Source: CAZDYI01 sp964509765 (GTDB lineage: Bacteria > Pseudomonadota > Gammaproteobacteria > Tethybacterales > Tethybacteraceae). From it: a stretch of DNA of 5,816 bases. The stretch's first letter is position 1. Each line of letters begins with the position of its first letter. The stretch is taken from assembly GCA_964509765.1 (NCBI GenBank), contig CAZDYI010000041.1, forward strand, positions 1 through 5,816. Reading direction: 5' to 3'. Both the position numbers and the translations under genes were made by a program. Below are positions 1-5,815 of this stretch, one piece after another. Under the pieces are notes generated by a model, which worked only from the letters and a program-made list of their open reading frames with translations, was not told the origin of the DNA and ran no database searches.

Positions 1-719
1 CGGGCGGCAACCTTGCGATCGCGAAGTTCCCGTCGGTCAGGGACAGCTACAGCATCGAGACCTGGGAGCACATTGCGCTCACACTCGCCCGCCAGGCCGG
101 CATAGCCGTGCAGGATCACGAGCTGCACAAGGTCGGCAGCGCGCCGGTGCTGGTCGCCCGGCGCTTCGACCGCAAGGGCGAGCGGCGCGTTCCCTTCCTC
201 TCGGCAATGTCGATACTCGGCACGGTAAACCACGAGCAAAGAAGCTTTCCCGAGCTGGTGGACGCGCTGTCCCTGCACGGCACGAACCCAAGGGACGACT
301 GCGCGGAACTGTTCCGCCGCATGGTGTTCAACATCATGGTCTCGAACCTCGACTGTCACCTCCGCAACCACGGATTCCTCTGGGCCGGAAAGCGGGGATG
401 GACCCTGTCGCCCGCGTACGACATCAACCCGGAGCCCTTCAGGGTGCGAATCCTCAGGACCAAGATCAGCCTGGATGACGGGACCTGCTCGCTTGAGCTG
501 GCGCTGGAGCAGGCGGAGTTCTTCGACCTTGCCAAGGACCGGGCATGCGGGATCGCAGGCGAGGTCGCGACGGCGGTCTCGGGATGGAAGGCCTTGGCAA
601 GGTCGCTCGGTGCGCCGTCTAAGGACATCGCAAGGATGACGAACGCTTTTGAGCATGACGACCTCAAGCACGGCCTGCGGCTGGCGCGCGGTCCCGGAAG
701 GCCGCGGGCTTCCAGCTGA
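1..719 (+). CDS. hipA: HipA-type Ser/Thr kinase toxin, copy 1 (5' truncated by window edge)
   Basis: C-terminal half of a HipA-family serine/threonine kinase; the frame is open from the first complete codon at base 3, giving 238 visible residues that correspond to residues 187 onward of the two complete copies downstream. Visible kinase marks are the ATP-binding lysine in LAIAKFP (codon 24-26), the catalytic Asp in NLDCHLRNH (codon 351-353), and the metal-binding Asp in SPAYDIN (codon 420-422). The spacing of the last two is 23 residues, as in E. coli HipA (Asp309, Asp332). Known HipA kinases phosphorylate aminoacyl-tRNA synthetases and slow growth; the substrate here is unknown. Oddities: Cys follows the catalytic Asp where both sister copies have Asp (E. 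coli has Gly, so this may be tolerated), and two residues including the HW pair before RIL are missing. The N-terminal domain and the activation-loop serine lie outside the window. The stop at 717-719 sits inside DNA resembling the tail of a hipB gene, so the last residues may be deletion-derived. Whether the gene is functional cannot be judged. Confidence 0.9.
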   Translation, partial: GGNLAIAKFPSVRDSYSIETWEHIALTLARQAGIAVQDHELHKVGSAPVLVARRFDRKGERRVPFLSAMSILGTVNHEQRSFPELVDALSLHGTNPRDDCAELFRRMVFNIMVSNLDCHLRNHGFLWAGKRGWTLSPAYDINPEPFRVRILRTKISLDDGTCSLELALEQAEFFDLAKDRACGIAGEVATAVSGWKALARSLGAPSKDIARMTNAFEHDDLKHGLRLARGPGRPRASS

Positions 720-753
720 CCTGCCCGAGATCGTGTGGCGCAGGCGAAGATGA
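715..753 (+). pseudogene. Remnant of a hipB antitoxin gene (last 10-12 codons and stop)
   Basis: Read in the frame of base 721, this stretch encodes ADLPEIVWRRRR and a TGA stop at 751-753, which overlaps the hipA2 ATG as ATGA. The intact hipB ends AELPKIVRQRRR with a TGA overlapping the hipA3 GTG as GTGA. At DNA level 721-752 matches 2403-2434 at 25 of 32 positions and runs collinearly into the homologous hipA starts. Upstream of about base 715 the resemblance to hipB stops and hipA1 coding sequence takes over. The remnant has no start codon or helix-turn-helix and cannot make an antitoxin. I infer that a hipB once paired with hipA2 was removed by a deletion joining the 3' end of hipA1 to the 3' end of that hipB. 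Confidence 0.8.
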
Positions 754-802
754 GCGAGGTCGAGGTCCACGTCTCTGTTGGCGGCGAGACCAAGAGGGTC
801 GG
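721..802 (+). repeat. hipB-tail/hipA-start direct repeat, copy A
   Basis: This 82-base stretch matches 2403-2484 collinearly, with 10 mismatches by hand count. The coding part 753-802 differs at only 3 of 50 positions from 2435-2484, although the encoded proteins overall share only about 59% identity. It marks the hipB-hipA junction of the ancestral duplicated unit. Confidence 0.75.
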
Positions 803-2036
803 CACCCTGTGCCGACATGCTGGCGAAAGTGACGAGCGCGTCACCTTCGAGTACTGCGACTCGTGGCTCAGCGACCCGGAGCGGTTCCCCATCGATCCGG
901 ACCTGCCCCTTGCCAAGGGCGAGATCCAGGCCACTGAGGAGTACGCCACCTTCAGGGCGTTCCTGGATTCGACCGCGGACTCATGGGGCCGCGAGATCCT
1001 GTCGCAGGCGGAGTCGATGCGGGCGAAGTCAGAGGGCCGCGCGGAGCGGACGCTCCAGGAAACCGACTTCCTGCTTAGCGTCCCCGACGATGCGCGGCAC
1101 GGCGCGCTCAGGTTCAGGGAGCCCGGCTCCACGCGCTTCCTGTCTGCTTCCCGCGACGCGCTGCCGGGCCGCCGGCAGCTCGGCGCCCTGATCGAGTGCT
1201 CGAGAAGGTTCGAGGGCGGCGAAGCGACCGAGGGGGACGTTGACCTCTTGCTTCAGGCAGGGTCTGCCCTCGGCGGCGCCAGGCCCAAGGCCGCGATCAT
1301 CGACGAGGGCGGTATCCACGCCGTCGCGAAGTTCCCGGCGGTCGACGACAGCCACAGCGTGGAGACATGGGAGCACGTCGCCTGCGTCATCGCGGCCCGT
1401 GCGGGAATCGCCGTTGCCCGGCACAGGCTGCTTCAAGTTGGCGGTACGCCAGTCTTCGTCTCAGAGCGATTCGACCGCGAAGGCGGGCGGCGCATCCCGT
1501 TTATGACTGCCATGACCCTGCTGCAGGCAGAGGGATGGGACTGCGGCAGCTACCCCGAGATCGTCGACGAGCTGTCCCGCGTCGGCGGGAGGGTCGAGGA
1601 GGACGCGGAGGAGCTCTTCCGGCGCATGGTGCTCAACATCCTGATCTCGAACGTCGACGACCACCTGCGCAACCACGGCTTCCTGATGACCGGCAGACGC
1701 GGCTGGGTGTTGTCGCCCGCATACGACATCAACCCCATTTCGATTCCCGCTCACTGGCGCATCCTCAGCACCCACATATCCCCTGGCATCGGAGCATGTT
1801 CCCTGGAGCTTGCCCTGGACCAGGCGGAGCGCTTCCGCATGTCCAAGGACCGGGCATGCAGGATCGCTGGCGAGGTGGCGACGGCGGTCTCGGACTGGAG
1901 GAAGGTTGCTTCAGTTCTCGGGGAGCAACCCGGCGTCATCGAGAAGATGGAGAGCGCCTTCGAACACGACGACCTCAGGGACGGCCTGCGGCTGGCGCAC
2001 GGTCCGGACAAGCATCGCCCTGCTCACAGACCATAG
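750..2036 (+). CDS. hipA: HipA-type Ser/Thr kinase toxin, copy 2
   Basis: Complete 428-residue HipA kinase. Residues 1 to about 105 form the HipA N-terminal (Couple_hipA) domain: VEVHVSVGG, the RVGTL strand, FEYCDSWL and DSWGREIL. The rest is the HipA_C kinase fold: GSALGGARPK activation-loop/P-loop region (171-180), Lys194 in VAKFP, catalytic Asp303 in NVDDHLRNH, and metal-binding Asp326 in SPAYDIN. I chose ATG 750 over GTG 735 because MSEVEVHVSVGG matches the start of copy 3 exactly in position, and because 735-749 belongs to the hipB remnant. A weak AGGCGA lies just upstream. The gene follows the hipA1 stop by 30 bases and is probably cotranscribed with it. Its own antitoxin gene is reduced to the remnant at 715-753. 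Odd point: residue 173 is Ala where copy 3 has Ser, the position I align with E. coli HipA Ser150. The C-terminus has an 11-residue extension relative to copy 3. Substrate unknown; a growth-inhibiting kinase is expected from the family. Confidence 0.93.
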   Translation: MSEVEVHVSVGGETKRVGTLCRHAGESDERVTFEYCDSWLSDPERFPIDPDLPLAKGEIQATEEYATFRAFLDSTADSWGREILSQAESMRAKSEGRAERTLQETDFLLSVPDDARHGALRFREPGSTRFLSASRDALPGRRQLGALIECSRRFEGGEATEGDVDLLLQAGSALGGARPKAAIIDEGGIHAVAKFPAVDDSHSVETWEHVACVIAARAGIAVARHRLLQVGGTPVFVSERFDREGGRRIPFMTAMTLLQAEGWDCGSYPEIVDELSRVGGRVEEDAEELFRRMVLNILISNVDDHLRNHGFLMTGRRGWVLSPAYDINPISIPAHWRILSTHISPGIGACSLELALDQAERFRMSKDRACRIAGEVATAVSDWRKVASVLGEQPGVIEKMESAFEHDDLRDGLRLAHGPDKHRPAHRP

Positions 2037-2067
2037 TTCGACGCTGGAAGCCGCGAGAATGGCATAA

Positions 2068-2100
2068 TTGACAACTTCGTGGTGCATGTTACAGTATAAT
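2068..2100 (+). promoter_or_regulatory. Putative sigma70 promoter of hipB-hipA3
   Basis: In the AT-rich 84-base gap between hipA2 and hipB, TTGACA (2068-2073) and TATAAT (2095-2100) both match the sigma70 consensus exactly, but the spacer is 21 bases, well above the usual 17. An alternative pairing is TTGACA with TACAGT (2090-2095) at 16 bases. Transcription would start near 2106-2108 and give a very short leader to the hipB ATG at 2121. HipB proteins typically bind their own promoters; I found no convincing inverted-repeat operator. There is an imperfect direct repeat, ATAATTGAC (2064-2072 region) and ATAATGAC (2096-2103), about 31 bases apart. The placement implies that hipB and hipA3 form their own transcription unit. 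Confidence 0.55.
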
Positions 2101-2120
2101 GACCCACAAAGGTATCAGTC

Positions 2121-2435
2121 ATGCCCACACCCACAACGCCTCCTAACGCCACCCGCAGGGCCCTGAGGAATCTCGGTCTTGACATCAAGGAAGCCCGCAA
2201 GCGCCGCAGGCTGTCGATGGCGATGGTTGCGGAGCGGGCATTCACCTCGCGCAACACCGTCCGGCGCGTCGAGAGGGGTGACCACACCGTCAGCATCGGT
2301 ATCTACGCCTCGGTGCTGCAGACCCTCGGGCTGATTGGCAAGCTCCGCAACCTTGCCTCTCTGGAAAACGACAAGCTGGGGATGATTCTTTCCTCCGCAG
2401 AACTGCCCAAGATCGTGAGGCAGAGACGCAGGTGA
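2121..2435 (+). CDS. hipB: HipB-type antitoxin, XRE-family helix-turn-helix
   Basis: A 104-residue protein that should act as the DNA-binding antitoxin and autorepressor for the adjacent HipA. Residues 17-71 form a single XRE/Cro-type helix-turn-helix domain: first helix LGLDIKEARKRRR, second helix LSMAMVAERA (31-40), then FTSRNTVRRVERG containing the recognition helix (about 43-51). A basic tail ends in IVRQRRR. Start at ATG 2121 is supported by AAAGG at 2108-2112, eight bases upstream, the best Shine-Dalgarno-like sequence in the hip region. The stop overlaps the hipA3 GTG start by four bases (GTGA, 2432-2435), so translation of toxin and antitoxin is probably coupled, in the usual antitoxin-first order. 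It is the only intact antitoxin gene visible for two complete hipA genes. Whether it also neutralises HipA1 and HipA2 is inference. The lack of any enzymatic domain and the hip context make an unrelated phage-type repressor unlikely. Confidence 0.88.
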   Translation: MPTPTTPPNATRRALRNLGLDIKEARKRRRLSMAMVAERAFTSRNTVRRVERGDHTVSIGIYASVLQTLGLIGKLRNLASLENDKLGMILSSAELPKIVRQRRR

Positions 2436-2484
2436 GCGCGGTCGAGGTCCACGTCTCCGTTGGCGGCAAGACCAAGAGGGTCGG
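2403..2484 (+). repeat. hipB-tail/hipA-start direct repeat, copy B
   Basis: Partner of 721-802. It covers the last ten codons of the intact hipB and the first 17 or so codons of hipA3. The near-identity at synonymous positions in the hipA start suggests either recent gene conversion or DNA-level constraint. Confidence 0.75.
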
Positions 2485-3685
2485 AACCCTGCACCGTAGC
2501 ATTGGAGAGCGGCGCGAGAACGTATCCTTCGAGTACGGCGACGAATGGCTCGACGACCCGGAGCGGTTCCCGATCGATCCAGATCTGCCTTTTACAAGCG
2601 ACATGATCCTGGCGGGGGAGGACCGCCACACCTTCGGCGCCTTTCGGGATGCGGCACCGGACTCATGGGGCCGTCTGCTAATGCAGCGCGATGAGCTGCG
2701 GCAGGCGGAGGCGGAAGATCGCTTTCCGGATTTGCTTCAGGAAACCGATTTCCTTCTCGGTGCCTCTGACGAGACACGACATGGCGCCTTCAGGTTCAGG
2801 GTTTCCGAAGACAGCGGTTTCCTGGCTCCTGCGGGCGAGGGCGTGCCGAGCCATCACCGAATCGGACAGCTTCTTGAGAGCGCAGCAAGGGTCGAACAAA
2901 ACAAGGAGACGGACGAGGACATACGCCTGTTGCTCAAGCCGGGCTCCTCGCTTGGCGGTGCCCGTCCCAAGGCATCGGTGATCGACCCTAACGGCAACCT
3001 CGCGATAGCAAAGTTTCCCAAAGCCGACGACAGGTACAGCGTAGAGACCTGGGAGCACATTGCCCTGATCCTGGCAAGCAGGGCGGGCATAGAGGTCGCC
3101 GAGCACCAGCTTCTCCATGTCGGCGGCAAGGCCGTGCTGCTGTCGCGACGCTTCGACCGCGAGGGTGACAGTCGCATTCCGTTCATGTCAGCCATGACCA
3201 TGCATCAAGCTGAGGCGGGCGATCGAGGAAGCTACCCCGGAATCGTAGACGACCTAGCCATACACGGAGAACGTACCAAACAAGATTCCTCCGAGCTGTT
3301 CCGGCGCATGGTGTTCAACATCATGGTCACGAACTTGGACGACCACCTGCGCAACCACGGCTTTTTGATGACGGGCAGCCGCGGATGGGTCCTTTCCCCC
3401 GCTTACGACCTGAATCCCGTCCCGGTACTACCCCACTGGCGTATCCTCAGCACCAACATCAGCCCGGAGAGCGGCGTATGCTCGCTGGAGCTTGCCTTGG
3501 ACCATGCGGGGCTTTTCGGCCTGCACAATGACAGGGCGTGCGCCATCGCAGGCGAGGTGGCTTCGGCGGTCTCGCAATGGAAGGAAGTGGCGGCGTCGGC
3601 AGGCGAGTCAACCCGCGCGATCAGGCAGATGAGCCGCGCTTTCGAGCACGACGACCTGGCGCAAGGGCTGCGCCTCGCAATGTGA
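2432..3685 (+). CDS. hipA: HipA-type Ser/Thr kinase toxin, copy 3, paired with hipB
   Basis: Complete 417-residue HipA kinase, a usual length for the family. The N-terminal HipA domain (VEVHVSVGG, RVGTL, FEYGDEWL, DAAPDSWGR at about 73-81) is followed by the HipA_C kinase: GSSLGGARPK at 171-180, ATP-binding Lys194 in AIAKFP, catalytic Asp303 in NLDDHLRNH, and metal-binding Asp326 in SPAYDLN. Ser173 aligns with E. coli HipA Ser150, the autophosphorylated residue that ejects the activation loop and inactivates the kinase. This copy therefore keeps every motif I can check and is the best candidate for an active toxin. The GTG start overlaps the hipB stop as GTGA, indicating translational coupling. 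It aligns gap-free with copy 2 over all 417 residues at about 59% identity but lacks the C-terminal extension, ending GLRLAM. The target is unknown; E. coli HipA modifies glutamyl-tRNA synthetase and HipT modifies tryptophanyl-tRNA synthetase, and neither can be inferred here. Confidence 0.95.
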   Translation: MSAVEVHVSVGGKTKRVGTLHRSIGERRENVSFEYGDEWLDDPERFPIDPDLPFTSDMILAGEDRHTFGAFRDAAPDSWGRLLMQRDELRQAEAEDRFPDLLQETDFLLGASDETRHGAFRFRVSEDSGFLAPAGEGVPSHHRIGQLLESAARVEQNKETDEDIRLLLKPGSSLGGARPKASVIDPNGNLAIAKFPKADDRYSVETWEHIALILASRAGIEVAEHQLLHVGGKAVLLSRRFDREGDSRIPFMSAMTMHQAEAGDRGSYPGIVDDLAIHGERTKQDSSELFRRMVFNIMVTNLDDHLRNHGFLMTGSRGWVLSPAYDLNPVPVLPHWRILSTNISPESGVCSLELALDHAGLFGLHNDRACAIAGEVASAVSQWKEVAASAGESTRAIRQMSRAFEHDDLAQGLRLAM

Positions 3686-3694
3686 CACCAGGCA

Positions 3695-3719
3695 ACCCTA
3701 GGGTCGGCAATACTATACT
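3695..3719 (+). promoter_or_regulatory. Possible -10 element and palindrome upstream of the SIS gene
   Basis: The 54-base gap between hipA3 and the SIS gene holds a perfect 10-base palindrome, ACCCTAGGGT (3695-3704), followed by TATACT (3714-3719), which is five of six to the sigma70 -10 consensus. I see no good -35 at 16-18 bases. The palindrome occupies part of the -35 to -10 space, where a repressor or activator could bind. No intrinsic terminator for the hip transcript is visible here, so read-through from hipA3 is also possible. Confidence 0.3.
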
Positions 3720-3739
3720 GACCGGACGGACCGCGGAAT

Positions 3740-4714
3740 ATGAGCGAACTTGCAGGGCAGATTGCCGAGATCCCCGAAGCCCTGGCGCGCTGCGCGGAGC
3801 AGGCCGCCGAGCCGATCGCCGAGGCGGCGAAGGCGTGGAGGTCGGCGGCGCCGTCCGCCGTGTTCACCATCGCAAGGGGCACCTCGGACGCGGCCGCGTC
3901 GCACGCGGCGAGGCTGTTCGTCCTGCGGCTCGGCGTTCCGGCCTGCTCGCTGCAGCCGTCGCTGGTGACCATGCACGGCTTTCGCGGCGGATCGAAGGGC
4001 GCGGTTGCGCTTGCGATCTCGCAGTCCGGCGAGAGCCCCGACCTGGTCGGAGCGCTGCGCGCCTTCGGCAGGGAATGCCGCTGGGCGCTCACCAACGTTG
4101 ACGGCTCGCCCCTGGAGGCCGAGGCATCGGTGCGGATCCCGATCGGAGCGGGCGTGGAAATAAGCATCGCCGCGACCAAGTCGTTCGCCTGCTCGCTGCT
4201 CGCGCTCTCCTCCCTGGTCGCCGCGATCGAGGGCGGTGCGGGCGGAATCGATTCCGCCACATGTTCCGATTCCGCCGCCGCAGGGCTGGCGGACCCTGCG
4301 GACCTCTCGACGCTTGAGGGTTGCCGGAGCGCCTTCGTGCTCGGGCGCGGGTCGACCCTTCCGGTCGCGCAGGAGGCCGCGCTCAAGCTCAAGGAGACCG
4401 CCGGCCTCCACGCCGAGGCAGTCAGCGCGGCGGAGGTCATGCACGGGCCCAAGGCCCTGGCCGGACCGGACATGCCTGTGCTCGCCCTTGCCCCTCCCGG
4501 CGAGGCAGGCAGGAGCGTCGCCGCGGCCGCGGCCGAGCTCGGGGAGCTCGGCAGCCCGGCAGTCCTGCTTGAGTCGGGCGAAGGCGAGGACGAGCTCTGC
4601 GCCCTGCTCCGCCAGCTGTCGTCGTTCTACGCCGCCCTGCCAGGCCTGGTCGTCGCGCGCGGGCTGGACCCGGACTCCCAGCCCGCACTGTCCAAGGTCA
4701 CCCGCACCTACTGA
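3740..4714 (+). CDS. Two-domain SIS protein, NagB-II-type glucosamine-6-phosphate deaminase or related isomerase
   Basis: A 324-residue cytosolic protein with two sugar-isomerase (SIS) domains, about 35-165 and 195-315. The first carries the sugar-phosphate-binding segments ARGTSDAA (45-52) and ISQSGESPD (93-101), then AATKSF (144-149). The second carries QEAALKLKET and HAEAVSAAEVMHGP. By alignment with E. coli GlmS, catalytic Glu481, Lys485, Glu488 and His504 correspond to Glu212, Lys216, Glu219 and His235, all present. The N-terminal glutaminase domain of GlmS is absent, and the C-terminus (GLDPDSQPALSKVTRTY) is typical of the NagB-II/AgaS group. That group converts glucosamine-6-phosphate to fructose-6-phosphate plus ammonia in amino-sugar catabolism; galactosamine-6-phosphate is an alternative substrate. 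No nagA, kinase or transporter gene is in view to confirm the pathway. ATG 3740 has only a weak GGA upstream (3735-3737). Codon use is more uniformly GC-rich than in the hip genes, suggesting core chromosomal DNA. Confidence 0.85.
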   Translation: MSELAGQIAEIPEALARCAEQAAEPIAEAAKAWRSAAPSAVFTIARGTSDAAASHAARLFVLRLGVPACSLQPSLVTMHGFRGGSKGAVALAISQSGESPDLVGALRAFGRECRWALTNVDGSPLEAEASVRIPIGAGVEISIAATKSFACSLLALSSLVAAIEGGAGGIDSATCSDSAAAGLADPADLSTLEGCRSAFVLGRGSTLPVAQEAALKLKETAGLHAEAVSAAEVMHGPKALAGPDMPVLALAPPGEAGRSVAAAAAELGELGSPAVLLESGEGEDELCALLRQLSSFYAALPGLVVARGLDPDSQPALSKVTRTY

Positions 4715-4741
4715 AGAAAAAACCGCCGCAAACGCGGCGGT
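4713..4741 (-). terminator. Rho-independent terminator for the barrel gene
   Basis: A perfect 8-bp stem, ACCGCCGC (4722-4729) with GCGGCGGT (4734-4741), encloses the loop AAAC. The A-rich run at 4713-4722 becomes a T-run directly after the stem when read on the minus strand, the classic intrinsic terminator layout. It starts 21 bases beyond the barrel stop at 4763. On the plus strand the stem is followed only by scattered T residues, so it should end the SIS transcript weakly at best. Confidence 0.85.
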
Positions 4742-4762
4742 CCGTACCTTCCTGCCCTCGGG

Positions 4763-5815
4763 CTAGTGAAGGACGCGGTACTCGGCGGCCAGCCCGACCT
4801 CCTCGCCGCCGCCCTCGAGGCCCATCCGCAGCCGCGGCGAGACGAAGCCGAACCGCGCGAGCAGGCCCTCGCCCGAGGAGACGTAGCCGAGCGACGGGCC
4901 GGCCGCGCCGTGCTGGCCGAACACGCTCGCGGCCCAGCCGTAACCGAGGCTGCCCTCGAGGCCTTCTTCCTCGAGCGTCCGCTCGAGCGAGCCAGTCAGA
5001 CCCATGCCGTCCCTGCCGCTGTCGTAGCTGATGCGGCCGCTGAAGGAGTGCTCCTTGAGGTCTGCGTCGTTGACCTGCAGGCGGGCCTTGAGGTCGATGT
5101 CGTAGGCGTCGCCGACCGAGGCGCGCAGGCCGCCGCCGGCCTCGACCGCCACGACGTCCTCGAGGTCGCCGCCGTCGACCCGGGCGCCGAGCAGCATGTA
5201 CGGGTGCACGTTGCCGCCCGCAGGCAGGGCGTACGGGAAGCCGATCTCAATCTCGGCGCGCGCCCTCATGTAGTCGGTCGACAGCGGGCTGCCGTCCTCG
5301 TTGACGATTCCCTCGGCTGTGAACCCTTCGGACCCGTCGAGCTCGGTGTTGCCGAACGAGCCCTCGAGCCTCAGCGCGAGGTCGAGGTCCCCCTGCTCCC
5401 AGGCGCGCTCGAGCCCGGCGCCGACCGCCATCGACGAGGAGTCGGCGGTGACTGTATCGCCGCCTGCGGTCTTCGCCTTGATCTCGCCCCAGCCGAGGCT
5501 GCCGACCACCCAGGCGCGGCTGTCGCGGCCGATCGCCATCCCGAAGTAGGGGTGGACGGAAGTGCTGTCGTGCTCGGCGGACGCCAGGTCGCCGGCGCCG
5601 GTGAGGTCGGTTTCCGACCCTGCGCGCGAGACGGCGAGGCCGAAGGAGCGCCCGCTTCCGTCGATGCGTCCGACTCCGAGCATGAAGCCGAGCTGGTCGC
5701 CCTCGAACCGGGCGGTCTCGCCCTCGTGCGGAGACACGCCCTCGTAGTCGACGTAGCCGGCGCGCGCCCACATGTTGGTGCGACCGTCGGCTCCGAGCGA
5801 AAGGCCAAAGCCTGA
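4763..5815 (-). CDS. Autotransporter-type outer-membrane beta-barrel, C-terminal part (5' end outside window)
   Basis: The last 350 residues of a minus-strand protein. The frame is open through the window edge: the Met at 5773 is preceded in frame by GFGLSLGADGRTN, which continues the same strand pattern, so it is an internal residue. The sequence shows repeated amphipathic strands of alternating polar and hydrophobic/Gly residues ending at aromatics, such as LWARAGY-like WARAGYVDYEG, FGLAVSRAG, SVHPYFGMAIG, AWVVGSLGWGE, VHPYMLLGARV, LEGSLGYGWAASVFG and GEGLLARFGFVSP. This is the pattern of C-terminal autotransporter barrels that anchor large surface-exposed passengers in the outer membrane. 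The passenger, signal peptide and promoter are not visible, so the surface function is unknown. The C-terminus reads EYRVLH: hydrophobic residues occupy positions -3 and -5, as in barrel-assembly signals, but the last residue is His instead of Phe or Trp. The gene converges on the SIS gene and ends just before a strong hairpin terminator. Confidence 0.82.
   Translation of the reverse strand, partial: SGFGLSLGADGRTNMWARAGYVDYEGVSPHEGETARFEGDQLGFMLGVGRIDGSGRSFGLAVSRAGSETDLTGAGDLASAEHDSTSVHPYFGMAIGRDSRAWVVGSLGWGEIKAKTAGGDTVTADSSSMAVGAGLERAWEQGDLDLALRLEGSFGNTELDGSEGFTAEGIVNEDGSPLSTDYMRARAEIEIGFPYALPAGGNVHPYMLLGARVDGGDLEDVVAVEAGGGLRASVGDAYDIDLKARLQVNDADLKEHSFSGRISYDSGRDGMGLTGSLERTLEEEGLEGSLGYGWAASVFGQHGAAGPSLGYVSSGEGLLARFGFVSPRLRMGLEGGGEEVGLAAEYRVLH

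Noticed and set aside
735..749. GTG 735 as the start of hipA2
   Set aside because: It would add five codons made from the hipB remnant. ATG 750 aligns exactly with the hipA3 start and preserves the ATGA overlap.
356..1132. Minus-strand frame of 258 codons
   Set aside because: It is antisense to hipA1 and hipA2 and crosses the hipB remnant. It has Ser/Arg-rich composition and no recognisable domain.
2089..2104. Possible inverted-repeat operator GTTA...TGAC over the hipB -10 box
   Set aside because: Only about 10 of 16 positions are symmetric, not better than expected by chance in an AT-rich stretch.
3403..4473. Minus-strand frame of 356 codons
   Set aside because: It spans the hipA3/SIS boundary antisense to two genes with clear catalytic motifs. 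Its Ala/Ser/Arg-rich composition is that of a GC-rich shadow.
5771..5773. ATG as the start of the barrel gene
   Set aside because: The frame remains open to the window edge and the 14 upstream codons continue the barrel pattern. No signal peptide follows this Met.
4766..5815. Long plus-strand open frame of 349 codons opposite the barrel gene
   Set aside because: It reads as Ala/Val/Asp/Glu/Arg-rich sequence with no motif, while the minus strand gives regular beta-barrel strands and ends beside its own terminator. High GC makes long antisense frames common.
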